Positions 34,178 to 47,222 of a DNA stretch of 64,000 bases are shown piece by piece. Origin of the DNA: Knoxdaviesia capensis (Eukaryota; Ascomycota; Sordariomycetes; Microascales; Gondwanamycetaceae); contig LNGK01000010.1 of NCBI GenBank assembly GCA_001510575.1, positions 867,825-931,824 on the forward strand, in the 5' to 3' direction. The position numbers and the translations under genes are program-made. The number at the start of each line of letters is the position of its first letter. Within the stretch, counting starts at the first letter, position 1. Below the pieces are notes generated by a model that was not told where the DNA came from, ran no database searches, and saw only the letters and a program-made list of their open reading frames with translations.

Positions 34178-37100
34178 TGTCGATAATACGTAGGTTACAT
34201 CCAGTATGCAGCACGGAAAGCGAGTCTGGTGTTGGCGGGGTGTGGGTGATGGACCTAAATCTGGCTCTTGATTGAGGAAACAGCCCCCCAAAAAATAACT
34301 AAATCCGTGGGCCAGCACTCTTGGGCGTCAGTCGAGTGTCCTCCGAACACCTGCGTCGATGACACTTTGTACTGTAGTCGGAAAGATTGCCTGATTCTGC
34401 GTGCGCGCGCGGGCGAATACCCCGAGAGAGTGCTTGTCTGGGTCTCCACGCCTGGTATTCAGCAGTCAGCAACATAATACACCCGTGAGTTGCTTCCCTC
34501 TCACCTTGTCCACGGAGAGTGGATTTCTGCCAGGCGATCCTCAGATCCTTCACGGTCAACGTCCCTGTTCGATGCACTGCTGAACCGGCTGCAGGCTGCT
34601 GAACCTCCGGAGGCCTGCTGGCTGGGCACTAGCCTTCTGGGCATGCAGAAACGCCGACTTCAGCGCTCAGCAGCATCTTCAGCGCCTGGGACTAACTGGT
34701 GAAGCCGCAGGTCAGGCCGAGGCTGCGTGCTTTCGTGGTGGGCCAAACTCCCCGAAAGGACGAGCTCTGATTCGGCCGACAGCGGGAGGTTGAGAGCCTA
34801 TGAGAGCGGCTGGACGAGGCACCGGGGGGGAACCAATCAGTGGCGAAGGTGGGAGGGGGGGGGGGCACTCTTGACGCGTGTGGTACAACTGTGCTCTGAT
34901 CGTCTCTCAAAGTGGTGAAGAGTTGGAACTGGGAGGAGAGCGTTCCTCATCAAGGTGAAACTTGCAACACAATGCAGTGCAGCCGCCTCAGCCACTTTGA
35001 AGCGTTCTCAGCCACACTGCGCCCGTGTTAAAAGAAAAAGAAAAGAGGAAAAACAGTCTGCACACGGCCTTCACACTGTCCCACATACCAGGCCAGAGAG
35101 GAATGAAAGTCTCTCGTGGATACATCTGCGGTGTGTTGGGTACTTGGAGTAGACACGCTCTCTTATAAAGTGCTGCTGTACGAAGTGTGGTTGTTTGTGC
35201 AGGATTGATCCCTGCCGCGCTGTATGCAGACTTTCCACAGGGGCGTAAGCCACAAAGTGTCGCTCTGCTGCTTTTTAACGACCCCCTTTCTTTCCCTCCT
35301 CCCCCTAAACTAAAAAGTTGGTGGATGGCGTGTGGACCGGGAGAACGACGCGTGTGTTTGGCTGGGCGCTGCTCTCTTTAATTGCTGGTAAGGTGGCTAG
35401 AGTGGGAAGGCCTAAGAAAAGACGCATCCGCGCCAGGAACCAACTTGGGCGATGTAACGTGCTCGATGGCCGTCGCAACGCACGAAAAGTGCCTTTTTAG
35501 GGGGGGTGGGTGGTGGTAAAGTGGCACTCTGTTGACGGCTGGCCGGCTTTTCTTCTTTTCTTTTTGTGTCTCTTTTTCTTTGAGGCGGCTTTTGAAGATC
35601 GCTGCCGCCTTTAAGTAAGAGGAGGGAGAGAGAGCGAGAGACTTGCAGCTGGTGGTGAAAGGGAGGCGACGGAGTGAGTCTGGCGTTGTGGTGATGTTGA
35701 GATAGTCAGACTGCTCAATGATCACCACGGACAGACATGTTCAAGACTCACAACTCAGTGGAGAACTCACTGCATGAGAGCACCCCCCTTCTTCCTCCCC
35801 TTTGACACAGAATCGAAAACCCGAGCTTAGTGGCTATCCACACCACAGGCGGACAGGGAACATGACGATCGATTCTCGTCTTGTCCCATTAAAACCAGCA
35901 CACCAGCACACAGCACAGAAGAGGAAAAGTTTGAGCCAGGGGTATGTGTCCCTCCCCCTCCCCTCCTTTCTCTTTTTTTTCTTTTTTTTCTTTTCTTTTT
36001 GCCTCTTGTCGCTCGGCCTTTTTGGATAGAGGTGGCGGAGTCCGTGGAAAAAAACAAAGATTGGGTGGTGAAGATCCCTGGAGGTCGGATATTGATTGTG
36101 GTCCGGAATTTCTTCTCAATCCATCTTTGTCTATTCTTTGAATTTTTTTTTTCCATCCGGGCGGACGACCGGGTTAAGGAGGCATAACGGGGGAGGAAGT
36201 CTGGGCCGGAGAGACGCGTGCGTGGTTCGTTCCGTCTCGTCCAGGGTCGGGTTGTGGAGTTTTTCCGGGTTCTCTGGGAATTGTGCGTGTTTCTGTGCAT
36301 GCATTGGGACGGACATCGACAACGGGGTTGTTGTTTGGAGGGCGAGCGGACTTGTGCTGTCCTCACTAAGTGCACTGAGTATCGACATACCAGCATATGC
36401 ACTATCGAGCATAATGTTGTTCCGGCCAGTCCACTAAGCCGTACCCGCATACTAACACCACAGGACACACGCATCGTATTATTCCCAAGATCCAGTCCAG
36501 TCCAGCCAGGAACTGACACGACACGGTCTTGGGAGACGGGGCCCACGGTCGCGCCGGCGCCGACACTAAGGACGACCAACCCAAGCTGCCTCTTCGGCGT
36601 CTCACAATGCACCCCAACGGGTGGGTTCCTGGCACTAGGCCGATTACAACAAGAAGAAGAAAAAAAAACTACAGCCCAGTGTTGTTTGGTACAGGTTGAA
36701 ATTACGAGGTGCCACATTACCGGCGAGGCTAAGGGGTTTAGCGGGCGGACGAACACACACAGAAGCACAGCTTGACAGCGTGGTGGTGGTGTTCAGTATA
36801 TCTGTAAAGACCGCCGCCGTTATCTCCTTTCCAGCCCGCGATAACGCCCCATCTTGGGTTCCCGGTTCCCACAGCTGTGCGGCCTTGGACTGACTGACTG
36901 ACTGTCTCCTGATAACCTCCCTCGAGAGAGAGCGGAAATACGGCTCGTACGGGTAAGGTCGTTGCACACTCTAAACGACGCTCTTCTCTCCCAATTTCCC
37001 TGGTTTGTTAGTGTCCGCCAGCGGGATGTGTCTTGGACGAGAAAGGAACACAGATTGCCCGCCGGCTTTTACATTTCGGAGCCTGTAATCTCCCACGAGT

Positions 37101-37922
37101 GAAATGGTTGAACCCCACACGCCCCCTTCCGCCTGGATGAGGGTATCTGTAACCTCGAAGTACTGCACGCGTCGAGGTGCATTTATGTACTGTATGTACA
37201 TGTGCGGTACTGGACATCGTTGATGTGTTAGGCCACGAAGAAATCAGTATGTGCAGTATGCCTCCATCGAGGTGTTCCTTTTCTGTGACACGTCCTTCCC
37301 TCACCCGTTATCTGGCTCCTCACGATCTGAACAACAAACCCCCGCGACCAGGGGCTGATCTGCCTTAATTGGCCTCGATAGCTTCTGGCGATGGCTTTAA
37401 CGATTCCTGGGCTGGGCTGGGCCTGAAAAGTCTTGGGTGGCTTTCGAAACCCGCACTGAAGTTTCACCCCTGGCCACCTTTGCCAGCCGGCGACTCCCAC
37501 ACACAGTCGGAGTTAGTATAAGGCGTTCGGTCGGGAGAGAATTCAGGAACCATAACCGCGGAAGACAGGACACAGGATATATCGAACAAGAGGGAAGAAT
37601 GGTTCCCCGAGCAAAACGCGGTATGAACGGACCAGCGAAGCAGTGGGGAGAGGGGAACAACGCACACACACGAGGCCGGTTCCTGGATATGGTAGTATTG
37701 AGGACTTTGAGGGCGCGCGCGCTGTCTGCTTCTCCTGCATGTTTGGTTCTTGGCGGAGTCTTGGGGGACAGATGGATGTGCCTCTTCTCTGTCGATCGCG
37801 CTTTTCCGTTTCTTTGCTATGAGGCCTTCACAGACAGCGAGTTAATAATGCGACCGGTTGCCCGAAAAAGGATCGGCCTGGAACTGCGAGGGTGCTGCTA
37901 ATGCCGACGTTGCTCTGGGTTC

Positions 37923-37942
37923 GTACAGTACAGTACAGTACA
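37923..37942. repeat. Four tandem GTACA pentamers
   Basis: Perfect 5-bp tandem repeat of four copies in non-coding DNA, 3.2 kb upstream of fks1. Confidence 0.9.
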
Positions 37943-38640
37943 GTTCGTGCTCTCCGGGACGTTGATGCTGATTCAACATAACGCAGTCTGCCACCGACTT
38001 CCAGTCCGCCATGTTTGGACTGTCCAGCTGGCTGATTCACGAGTCCTTCTGCTTCCTGCTGACACATCGTCAGCTCGTCATATAGTAATCTGACTTTTGA
38101 CTGCAGTGCGAATCCCGCCATCTGGTGATATACCGTAGAAATATGTCTACTGTATAATACAGTATATACGAGCAGGGCAGGAACCACTGGCCACTCCATT
38201 TTCCAGCCTCCTTCTGGATCTTCCAAAGTCTCTCCACAACTTGCACCTTCCGTGCTTTATCCATGTCCACGATCTACCGTCTCTGTTACAGATTCGGACT
38301 TATTCGAAAGATTGGTACCCAGTGTGGCGGAAGTATCTTTGATGGCGCATTTACACCAAAGAGCTACTTTGTCCCTGGTGATTCACTGCGCCTTTGTCTT
38401 CCTCCATGTACCCCTGCCGCTTTTTGAGGCTCCTTTTTTGGTCCCTGGAACCACTCACACACACTCCTTTCTTGCCTTTCTGGCTTTTGTCATCACCCTC
38501 TCTCTCTCTCTTGGCTCAGCCACCTTGAACTTGGCCTGTTGTCTGTCATTTTCACCCTCTGAATCATGCGTAGGAAGGCAAAAAAAACTCCGATGTATCC
38601 ATCCCGTATGCTGAAGCTGGCTCAGGTACAAACGCTGTCG

Positions 38641-41182
38641 TACTTTGACACACACCCCAATCTCTGTGCTAAGTCAAGCGCCTTCCCTTCCGCCCCTTTC
38701 CCTTCCCCCTTCATTTGGCTGGTGTGAATTTACCCTATACAATGTGCCTTTTCTCGCCCTTCCTGCCACGGATTGTTCCCTGTCCCTCCTTCCTGGCGTA
38801 TTGCCCGTGATTCTCCCCTACTGCAAAATCCGCTGTACAGTACTTTCTACCATCTTCTTCCTTCCTCTCTCTTCTCTCTCTCGATTTTTTCTTCCCTTCT
38901 CCAACCTCACCTCTCTCTTTTCTTCCTTTTCCTTTTCTTCCCCCTGACAATCATCCGAACCGACCCAACTTCGATCAAACACTCATTACCTGGCGTTTCG
39001 TCTTTTTCTGATCCTATTCAGAAAGACGAGGCCGTTCAATCGTTTATCGCGTCTTCGTGCTTTTATTCTGCTTCTATTCTCTGCAGGAAACCCCCCTATT
39101 TTTCCCTCGCTATTCGTGTTTCTCTCGCTTTATCAAAAGGTTAGTTCGTGCTTCAGTCTCTTCACTGGGAAGAGCACCAGTTTTTGACTGGCTGGCGGGT
39201 CTCGCTACTGTTCTCTTTCGCCTTCGCTGGGCCCTGTTCCTGAGTTACTACTGGTACGGAATGTCATTTACAGACACCCCGGGGGGCGCTTTGGCTTGGT
39301 CCCACCCCCTTTTCCCCCCCCCTCTTATGCACACTCTCTTTCTCGTCTTCACGTCTTCGCCTTTTCGCTTCAACTTGCCTGCCTCCTTCAAGTATAGCAC
39401 TGCTTCCTGCAAGTTCAGGCCACTGTCCACCTAGAGGGACTTGCTCCTACCCACTCTCTCTGGCTCAGTCCGCCTGTACTTGGACCTCACCCCCCTTAAA
39501 CACACAATACACTACCTACAGACACTGCATGAACACACCCACACCAGCGCGCTTACCTCCTACTCTCGGTAGTGTACATCCATACTGTACTGTCCATTCT
39601 CGTACTGCCATCTCCAAGCCAACCTCTCGTTTCCTGCCCTCCCTCTTCATTTTCCTACCCCTTCACCAGCTTTCCTTTTTTCCTTTTCCCGCCTTCTCTC
39701 TGGCTTCGTGTGTGCTTTCTTCCTTGATTGTCTTGCTTTGTGTCAGTGACCACTGTGAAAGCCGTGATTGCTTTGTACTACAACCACTATCATTCGCTTG
39801 CCTTGATACTTCCGTCTCCTACTTCTCTCTCTGAACCACTCTCGTTTTTCTCTCCTTTTCTCCCCTTCCTTCTTTTTCTCTCTTTGTATCCCATCCACTT
39901 TCTCTCGCTTGTGGACGTCGATCCTCTCCTTCTCTTTCTCTCTTCTCGTGTGTTTCCTTCCCTCCTCTCCCCCCTCATCACCATCGGCATCATCGTCTTG
40001 CACAGGAAGAATCCAGTGGGAAAAACCAGATCTCCTGCTTTGCTTTCCCCCTTCCCTTCTCCCTCTTCCCAACTCCCAACTCTCTCTTCTTCTCTTCTCG
40101 CTTCCCTTTCCTCACCCCCAATCCGATTCTCTTCCTCCCACCACCACACCTCCTCATCTTTCTCTGTCCGTGTGTGTGTTTCTCCCATCCACTTCTCACG
40201 ACGTGCTTTCTCCAACCCTCCCGATTCTATTCTTTTCTCTGCATTCCGATTGCTTGGAATCTGTTTTATCCCGTATCGTGTTCTAATTCTTAATTCGCCC
40301 TCGTCTCAAACAGCTTTTTTCTTTGCACCTTTCGATATTCTTTTCTGTCTCGACTCCGACCGACCGTCCGTCTAGACGTCTTCCTTCCACTCTCTTCAGT
40401 TCCTTCTGTTGAGTGTGCAAGTGTCAATCGTTTTGCCCCATCCTTTCCCTCCGTTTCTGCGTGTGCCTCAATCTTCCGTCTGCTGCGCAGATCATCGTCC
40501 AGCAAACGCCCTTTTTGCGAACCACCAGAACTTCTCCGACGACAAACGCCAACTCCCAACGCGCCTTCCGTCGTCTTTCTATCTGTTTCTCACGGCTAAA
40601 ACCACGCCTTCTTCTCGTCTAATCCTCATGAATCCGTAAAAAAGGTAAGCTGCTACGCTCTTGGTCTGTTTCGTGTTGCTGCTCTATCGCGTTGTTCCTC
40701 CGGCTATTATTCGCCCGCCTGCTTCCGCCATTCTGGTCTCTCGCCCTTTGCATATGTATCGTCTTATTCGTGCGTTCCTGCTTCGGCTCCTCTCGACGTG
40801 TTTCCGAGTGACAACCAAACGTTACGCCCGGGATTTTGTCTGCTCAGCCTCCCGATTCGCTGGTGACTGCACCGCAACGCAAACATTGAATCATCATCGT
40901 CACCACTTTCACACGGCCACACCATTCACGCATGACTTTTACGGCTTCAGTTTTCTATCAAATTGGTGGCCTTATTCTTTCTTGCCGTCGCCTGATTTTG
41001 TTTTTCCACAACATTATTCTGGATATTTCTTACAACATTCGTCCAGCCGCCAGGAACCACGCGGTGGAATATCAAACCCCCCTCGACTTGGAATGCTGTC
41101 AATATGGCGTTTCCTCTGCGTTGACGAAACCTGCTAACTTTTTCTGATTTTTTGAAAAAAAAAAGAGATATAATTTTCAATT
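38641..41182. promoter_or_regulatory. Pyrimidine-rich upstream region and leader of fks1
   Basis: From about 38640 to 40640 the + strand is strongly C/T-rich with almost no purine runs. Long open frames here are Ser/Pro/Leu-rich by composition only. A possible 5'-UTR intron has a GTAAGC donor at 40645 and a candidate CTTCAG acceptor at 40950. The last 60 bases before the ATG are A/T-rich (AAAAGAGATATAATTTTCAATT). Likely promoter plus a long 5' leader; transcript ends are unknown. Confidence 0.4.
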
Positions 41183-44100
41183 ATGTCCGGATATCCAGCT
41201 GGAGGCCACCAGGGTGGTGGTCACCAGGGTGGCCAAGGTGGCCAAGGTGGAGGAGGCTACGATGATGGTTACGGCCGCCCTGCTGGCAACAACCAGCAAA
41301 ACGATCAGTACTATCAGGACGACCAGTACTACGACAATGGCTACGACAACCGCGGTGGCCACAATAACAATGATGGCTACTATGACGAGTCGTAAGTTGA
41401 ATCCTCCCATGATTTCTTTTCCTCTTCTTTTCTTTTCTCTTCCTCTTTCTAACCACAAAATTCGCGTCATCTAGGGGCTACTACCATGCCGACCCCAACA
41501 ACCCCCATCACCAAGACGGTGGATACTATGACAACCAGAACCAGTACCAGGACGACTACTATGGTAACAACAACATGAACAACGGGTACTACGAGCAGGA
41601 CTACAACCAGGGCTACGCCAACCAGGGCGCAAACAACGCCGGTGCCCGCCGTCAGGGCTCGGAGGAGGACTCCGAGACTTTCAGCGACTTCACCATGCGT
41701 TCTGACATGGCCCGCGCCACCGATATGGACTACTATGGCCGCGGTGATGAGCGCTACAACGGCTATAACGATGGCCAAGGCGGTGACAACCGTGGCTACA
41801 GACCCCCTTCTTCCCAGGTGTCCTACGCCAACCGCTCTTCCGGTGCCTCCACCCCCAACTACGGCATGGACTACACCAATGCTCTCCCTGCTGGCCAGCG
41901 TTCCCGCGAACCCTACCCTGCCTGGACCACCGAGGCCCAGATTCCTCTGTCCAAGGAAGAGATCGAAGACATCTTCATGGATCTTGCCGCCAAGTTCGGT
42001 TTCCAGCGCGACAGCATGCGCAACATGTACGACCACCTAATGACCCTTCTCGATTCCCGCTCCTCGCGCATGACTCCCAACCAAGCTCTATTATCTCTCC
42101 ACGCCGACTACATTGGTGGAGACAACGCCAACTACCGCAAATGGTACTTTGCCGCCCACCTGGACCTGGACGATGCTGTGGGCTTTGCCAACTCCAAGGC
42201 TTCGGGCCTGAAGCGCACCCGCAAGAACAAGAAGAAGAAGAAGGACCAATCTCAGTCGGAGACCGAGGCCCTGGAGGAGTTCGAGGGAGATGACAGCCTC
42301 GAGGCCGCCGAATACCGCTGGAAGACTCGCATGAACCGCATGTCCCAGCATGACCGCTGCCGTCAGATCGCCCTCTACCTGCTCGTTTGGGGCGAGGCCA
42401 ACCAGGTCCGCTTCATGTCCGAGTGCTTGTGCTTCATCTTCAAGTGCGCCGACGACTATCTCAACACCCCTGCCTGCCAGAACATGGTTGAACCGGTTGA
42501 GGAGTTTACTTTTCTTAACAAGATCATTACTCCCCTCTACCACTACATCCGTGACCAGGGCTACGAGATTCTCAATGGAGTCTATGTCCGCCGCGAGCGC
42601 GACCACAACCAGATCATTGGATACGATGATATCAACCAACTGTTCTGGTACCCCGAGGGTATCGAGCGCCTTGTGCTCGATGATAAGACCCGCCTCGTCG
42701 ACATCCCTCCTGCCGAGCGCTACCAGAAGCTGCCTGATGTAAACTGGAAGAAGTGCTTCTTCAAGACCTACCGCGAGACCCGCTCATGGTTCCACATGCT
42801 GGTCAACTTCAATCGTATCTGGATCATTCACATCACCATGTTCTGGTTCTACACCTCCCACAACGCCCCCAGTCTTATTCTCGGCAGCAAGTACGAGCAA
42901 CAAGTCAACAACCAACCCCCTGCGTCTCAACAGTGGTCCATTGCCGCCATTGGCGGTGGTATTGCTTCGTTGATCCAGATCCTTGCTACCATCGCGGAAT
43001 GGGCTTATGTGCCGAGAAGATGGGCCGGCGCCCAGCATCTTACCAAGCGTCTTCTGTTCCTCATTGTGGTCTTTGTTATCAACGTCGGCCCCAGTGTTTA
43101 CGTCTTCATGATCGCTGATCCCGCCAAGGATGAGAAGATTGCGAAGATTGTCGGTATTGTCCAGTTCTTCGTTGCCGTGACCACGTTCCTGTTCTTCTCC
43201 GTCATGCCTCTCGGTGGACTTTTCGGCAGCTATCTCACCAAGAACAGCCGCAAGTACGTTGCCAGCCAGACGTTCACCGCCAGCTACCCGCGCCTTAAGG
43301 GCAACGACATGGCCATGTCGTACGGCATGTGGATTGTTGTCTTCGGTGCCAAGTTTGGACAGTCCTATGCCTACCTGACATTGTCCTTCAGAGATCCCAT
43401 CCGCTATCTCTCCATCATGAAGCTCAACTGCCACGGTGACAAGATTATCGGCAAGGTGCTTTGCGAGAACCACCAGAACATTCTGCTGGGACTGATGACC
43501 TTCACGGATTTGATTTTCTTCTTCCTTGATACTTATCTGTTCTATGTGCTCCTGAACACGATCTTCTCGATTGCCCGCTCGTTCTATCTCGGTTCCTCGA
43601 TTCTCACTCCCTGGAGAAACATCTACACTCGTCTCCCCAAGCGTATCTACTCCAAGATCCTCGCAACCACCGACATGGAAATTAAGTACAAGCCCAAGGT
43701 TCTCATTTCGCAGATTTGGAATGCTATCGTCATCTCCATGTACCGTGAGCACTTGCTTGCCATCGATCACGTGCAGAAGCTGCTCTACCACCAGGTTCCT
43801 TCCGAGCAGGAGGGCAAGCGCACGCTGCGTGCCCCCACGTTCTTCGTCTCCCAGGAAGACCATTCCTTCAAGACTGAGTTCTTCCCGTCGCACAGCGAGG
43901 CCGAACGTCGTATCTCCTTCTTCTCGCAGTCGCTTTCCACGCCGATTCCCGAGCCTCTCCCCGTCGATAACATGCCCAGCTTTACGGTCCTCATCCCCCA
44001 CTACAGCGAGAAGATTCTTCTCTCGCTGCGTGAGATCATTCGTGAGGACGAGCCGTACTCTCGCGTCACGCTTCTGGAATACCTCAAGCAGCTCCACCCT

Positions 44101-47100
44101 CACGAGTGGGATTGCTTCGTCAAGGACACGAAGATCCTGGCCGATGAGACGTCGCAGTTCAATGGTGAAATCGAGAAGACCGAGAAGGATACCGCCAAGA
44201 GCAAGATTGACGACCTTCCGTTCTACTGCATTGGCTTCAAGTCTTCCGCCCCCGAGTACACTCTCCGCACCCGTATCTGGGCCTCGCTCCGCTCCCAGAC
44301 CCTGTACCGCACGATTTCCGGTTTCATGAACTACAGCCGTGCTATCAAGCTGCTCTACCGTGTGGAGAACCCCGAAGTTGTGCAGATGTTCGGTGGTAAC
44401 TCGGATAAGCTTGAGCGCGAACTGGAGCGTATGGCTCGCCGCAAGTTCAAGCTCATTGTTTCCATGCAGCGCTACGCCAAGTTCAAGAAGGAGGAGATGG
44501 AGAACGCCGAATTCCTCCTGCGCGCCTATCCTGATCTGCAGATTGCCTACCTAGACGAAGAACCCCCGCTGGTCGAAGGCGAGGAGCCTCGCCTGTACTC
44601 TGCTCTGATTGATGGTCACTCTGAGGTTATGGAGAACGGCATGAGACGTCCCAAGTTCCGCATTCAGCTCTCCGGCAACCCTGTTCTTGGTGATGGCAAG
44701 TCTGACAACCAGAACCATGCCCTGATTTTCTACCGCGGTGAATACATCCAGCTTATCGACGCCAACCAGGACAACTACCTTGAAGAATGCCTGAAGATTC
44801 GCAGCGTCCTTGCCGAGTTCGAGGAAATGAAGGTCGAGAATGTTTCGCCCTACACGCCTGGTGTTAAGAACGCCACCCCGGCCCCGGTTGCCATTCTCGG
44901 TGCTCGCGAGTACATTTTCTCGGAGAACATTGGTATCCTCGGTGACGTTGCTGCCGGAAAGGAACAGACGTTCGGTACCCTTTTTGCCCGTACTCTTGCT
45001 CAGATTGGTGGCAAGCTCCATTATGGTCACCCTGATTTCCTGAACGGTATCTTCATGACGACTCGTGGTGGTGTGTCCAAGGCCCAGAAGGGTCTGCATC
45101 TCAACGAAGATATCTACGCCGGTATGAATGCGCTGCTGCGTGGTGGTCGCATCAAGCACTGTGAATACTACCAGTGCGGCAAGGGTCGTGATTTGGGTTT
45201 CGGATCGATTCTCAACTTCACCACCAAGATTGGAACTGGTATGGGTGAGCAGATGCTTTCTCGTGAATACTACTACCTTGGTACCCAGCTTCCGCTCGAT
45301 CGTTTCCTGTCGTTCTACTACGCCCATCCTGGCTTCCATCTCAACAATATGTTCATCATGCTGTCGGTGGAGACGTTTATGATTACTCTCCTCAGCCTTG
45401 GTGCGCTGCGTCATGAGACGATCCGCTGCGACTACAACCGTGATGTCCCTGTCACGGATGCGCTCCGTCCTACTGGTTGCGCTAACACGGATGCCTTGCT
45501 TGACTGGGTGTTCCGGTGCATTCTGTCCATTGTCTTTGTGTTCTTCATTTCCTTCGTTCCTCTCGGAGTTCAGGAGCTTATCGAGCGTGGTCTGTGGCGT
45601 GCCGTGACCCGTCTGGCCAAGCAGGTCTTCTCGTTCTCTCCTTTCTTCGAGGTGTTCGTTTGCCAGATCTATGCCAACTCCGTTACCCAGGATCTTTCGT
45701 TCGGTGGTGCTCGCTATATTGGTACCGGTCGTGGCTTTGCCACTGCCCGCATTCCCTTTGGTGTGCTGTACTCGCGGTTTGCCGGTCCGTCGATCTACTT
45801 CGGAGCTCGTCTGTTGATGATGCTTCTGTTTGCGACTCTCACCGTCTGGCAGGCGGCGTTGACCTACTTCTGGATTTCGCTGCTTGCTCTGTGCATCTCT
45901 CCCTTCCTGTACAACCCTCACCAGTTTGCCTGGAACGACTTCTTCATCGACTACCGCGACTTCCTCCGCTGGCTCTCGCGCGGTAACTCTCGCACTCACT
46001 CGTCTTCGTGGATTGCCTTCTGCCGTCTGTCGCGAACCCGTATTACGGGATACAAGCGCAAGGTTGTCGGTGACCCGTCGGCCAAGATGTCGTCGGACGT
46101 TCCTCGTGCCGCGATGACCAACATCTTCTTTGGAGAAATCATGGCGCCTCTGCTGCTTGTGGCCGTGACCCTGATTCCCTACCTGTTCATCAATGCGCAG
46201 ACTGGTGTGAGCGACACTGATCCTTCGTTCGACGGTCCCACCAATGCTCTTATCCGTGTGGGATTGGTTGCTCTGGCTCCGGTTGCGATCAATGCTGGTG
46301 CTCTTCTGCTCTTCTTCTGCATGGCCTGCTTCATGGGCCCTCTCCTGAGCATGTGCTGCAAGAAGTTTGGTAGTGTTCTGGCTGCGATTGCCCACGCCAT
46401 TGCCGTTATCATGCTCCTGGTCTTCTTCGAGGTCATGTTCTTCCTGGAAGGCTTCAACTTCACCCGCACGCTCATTGGAATGATTACCGTGGTGGCCGTG
46501 CAGCGGTTCCTGTTCAAGCTGATCATCACGCTGACCCTGACGCGTGAGTTCAAGTCGGATCAGTCCAACATTGCCTTCTGGACGGGTAAATGGTACTCTC
46601 TGGGATGGCACTCGTTCTCGCAGCCGGCTCGTGAGTTCCTTTGCAAGATCACCGAGTTGAGCATGTTTGCCGGTGACTTCATCCTCGGCCACACCCTGCT
46701 GTTCATCATGCTTCCGGTCATCCTCATTCCGCGTGTCGACATGCTTCACTCGATGATGCTGTTCTGGCTTCGTCCTAGGTAAGAAGACACTGAACACTTT
46801 TATATTTTTTATCTTTTTCTTTCCCCCGTCTCTTCGAAGTCAAACCGATTTGCTAACACTTTGACTTTTTTCCTAGCCGACAAATTCGCCCTCCGATTTA
46901 CTCGATGAAGCAGTCTAAGCTGCGTCGTCGCCGTGTGATCCGTTATGCCATCCTCTACTTCGTTCTCCTCTGCGTGTTCGTTGGCTGCATCGTTGCACCT
47001 ATTGTTGCTGGTGGATCGATTCCCACCGACAGTTTGCCTTCGATTATCAAGGATCTGGACCTGCTCCAGCCTAACGGTCAGGACAACGACGACACCCGTG

Positions 47101-47222
47101 GTGACGAGGAGACTGGTATCAAGGCACCGGACTACTCGGGTGTGTATACTCCCACCCAGTCCGCCAGTGCCAAGGAGACGGAAGATGTGGCGGAGAAGTT
47201 CCGCATTATGCTTTACAAGTAA
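41183..47222 (+). CDS. fks1: Beta-1,3-glucan synthase catalytic subunit Fks1
   Basis: Exons 41183-41391, 41475-46778 and 46877-47222 give 1952 aa, slightly longer than yeast Fks1 (1876). This plasma-membrane enzyme makes beta-1,3-glucan from UDP-glucose under Rho1 control and is the echinocandin target. Residues 1-165 are Gly/Asn/Tyr/Gln-rich and disordered, typical of filamentous fungi. The FKS1 domain 1 follows (about 320-440), then a first membrane block, a large cytosolic glucan synthase domain and a second membrane block; the basic C-terminal part carries a last membrane helix in exon 3. The known hot spots are readable: hot spot 1 is YLTLSFRDP beginning at Tyr703, the third site is Phe759 in DTYLFYV, and hot spot 2 is DWVFRCILS beginning at Asp1413. 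Rare Leu and Ser codons are avoided. The ATG opens the usual Gly-rich start. lcb1 follows in the same direction 2.1 kb on. Confidence 0.97.

Larger units (their letters stand above)
28844..38640. other. Long stretch without a supported gene, part 1
   Basis: Nearly 10 kb in which I cannot support any protein gene. The segment 28844-29400 is A/T-rich (SprT-like promoter). From about 29650 to 38600 base composition is balanced and open frames reach 313 codons, but none has a recognisable domain, ordered exon set or gene-like codon use. It holds dinucleotide repeats at 31526-31549 and 34127-34176, a telobox-like TAGGGTTAGGGTT at 29477-29489, and GTACA-type repeats at 33435 and 37923. No tRNA boxes or rRNA segments were seen. 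Rapidly evolving, non-coding or decayed genes cannot be excluded. Confidence 0.45.

Noticed and set aside
35827..36768. 313-codon minus-strand frame in the gene-poor region
   Set aside because: No domain, no hydrophobic or repeat logic, and no neighbouring exons; it includes Lys/Arg-rich sequence that is just the T/C tract read backwards.
39529..40375. Ser/Pro/Leu-rich open frames upstream of fks1
   Set aside because: They follow from C/T-rich composition; no domain, and all three + frames give similar sequence.
44551..46797. 748-codon open frame on the - strand opposite fks1 (and 439 codons at 42784-44103)
   Set aside because: Same codon-bias effect in fks1. The translated chain is highly charged, rich in Glu, His, Arg and Asn, and unlike any known protein.
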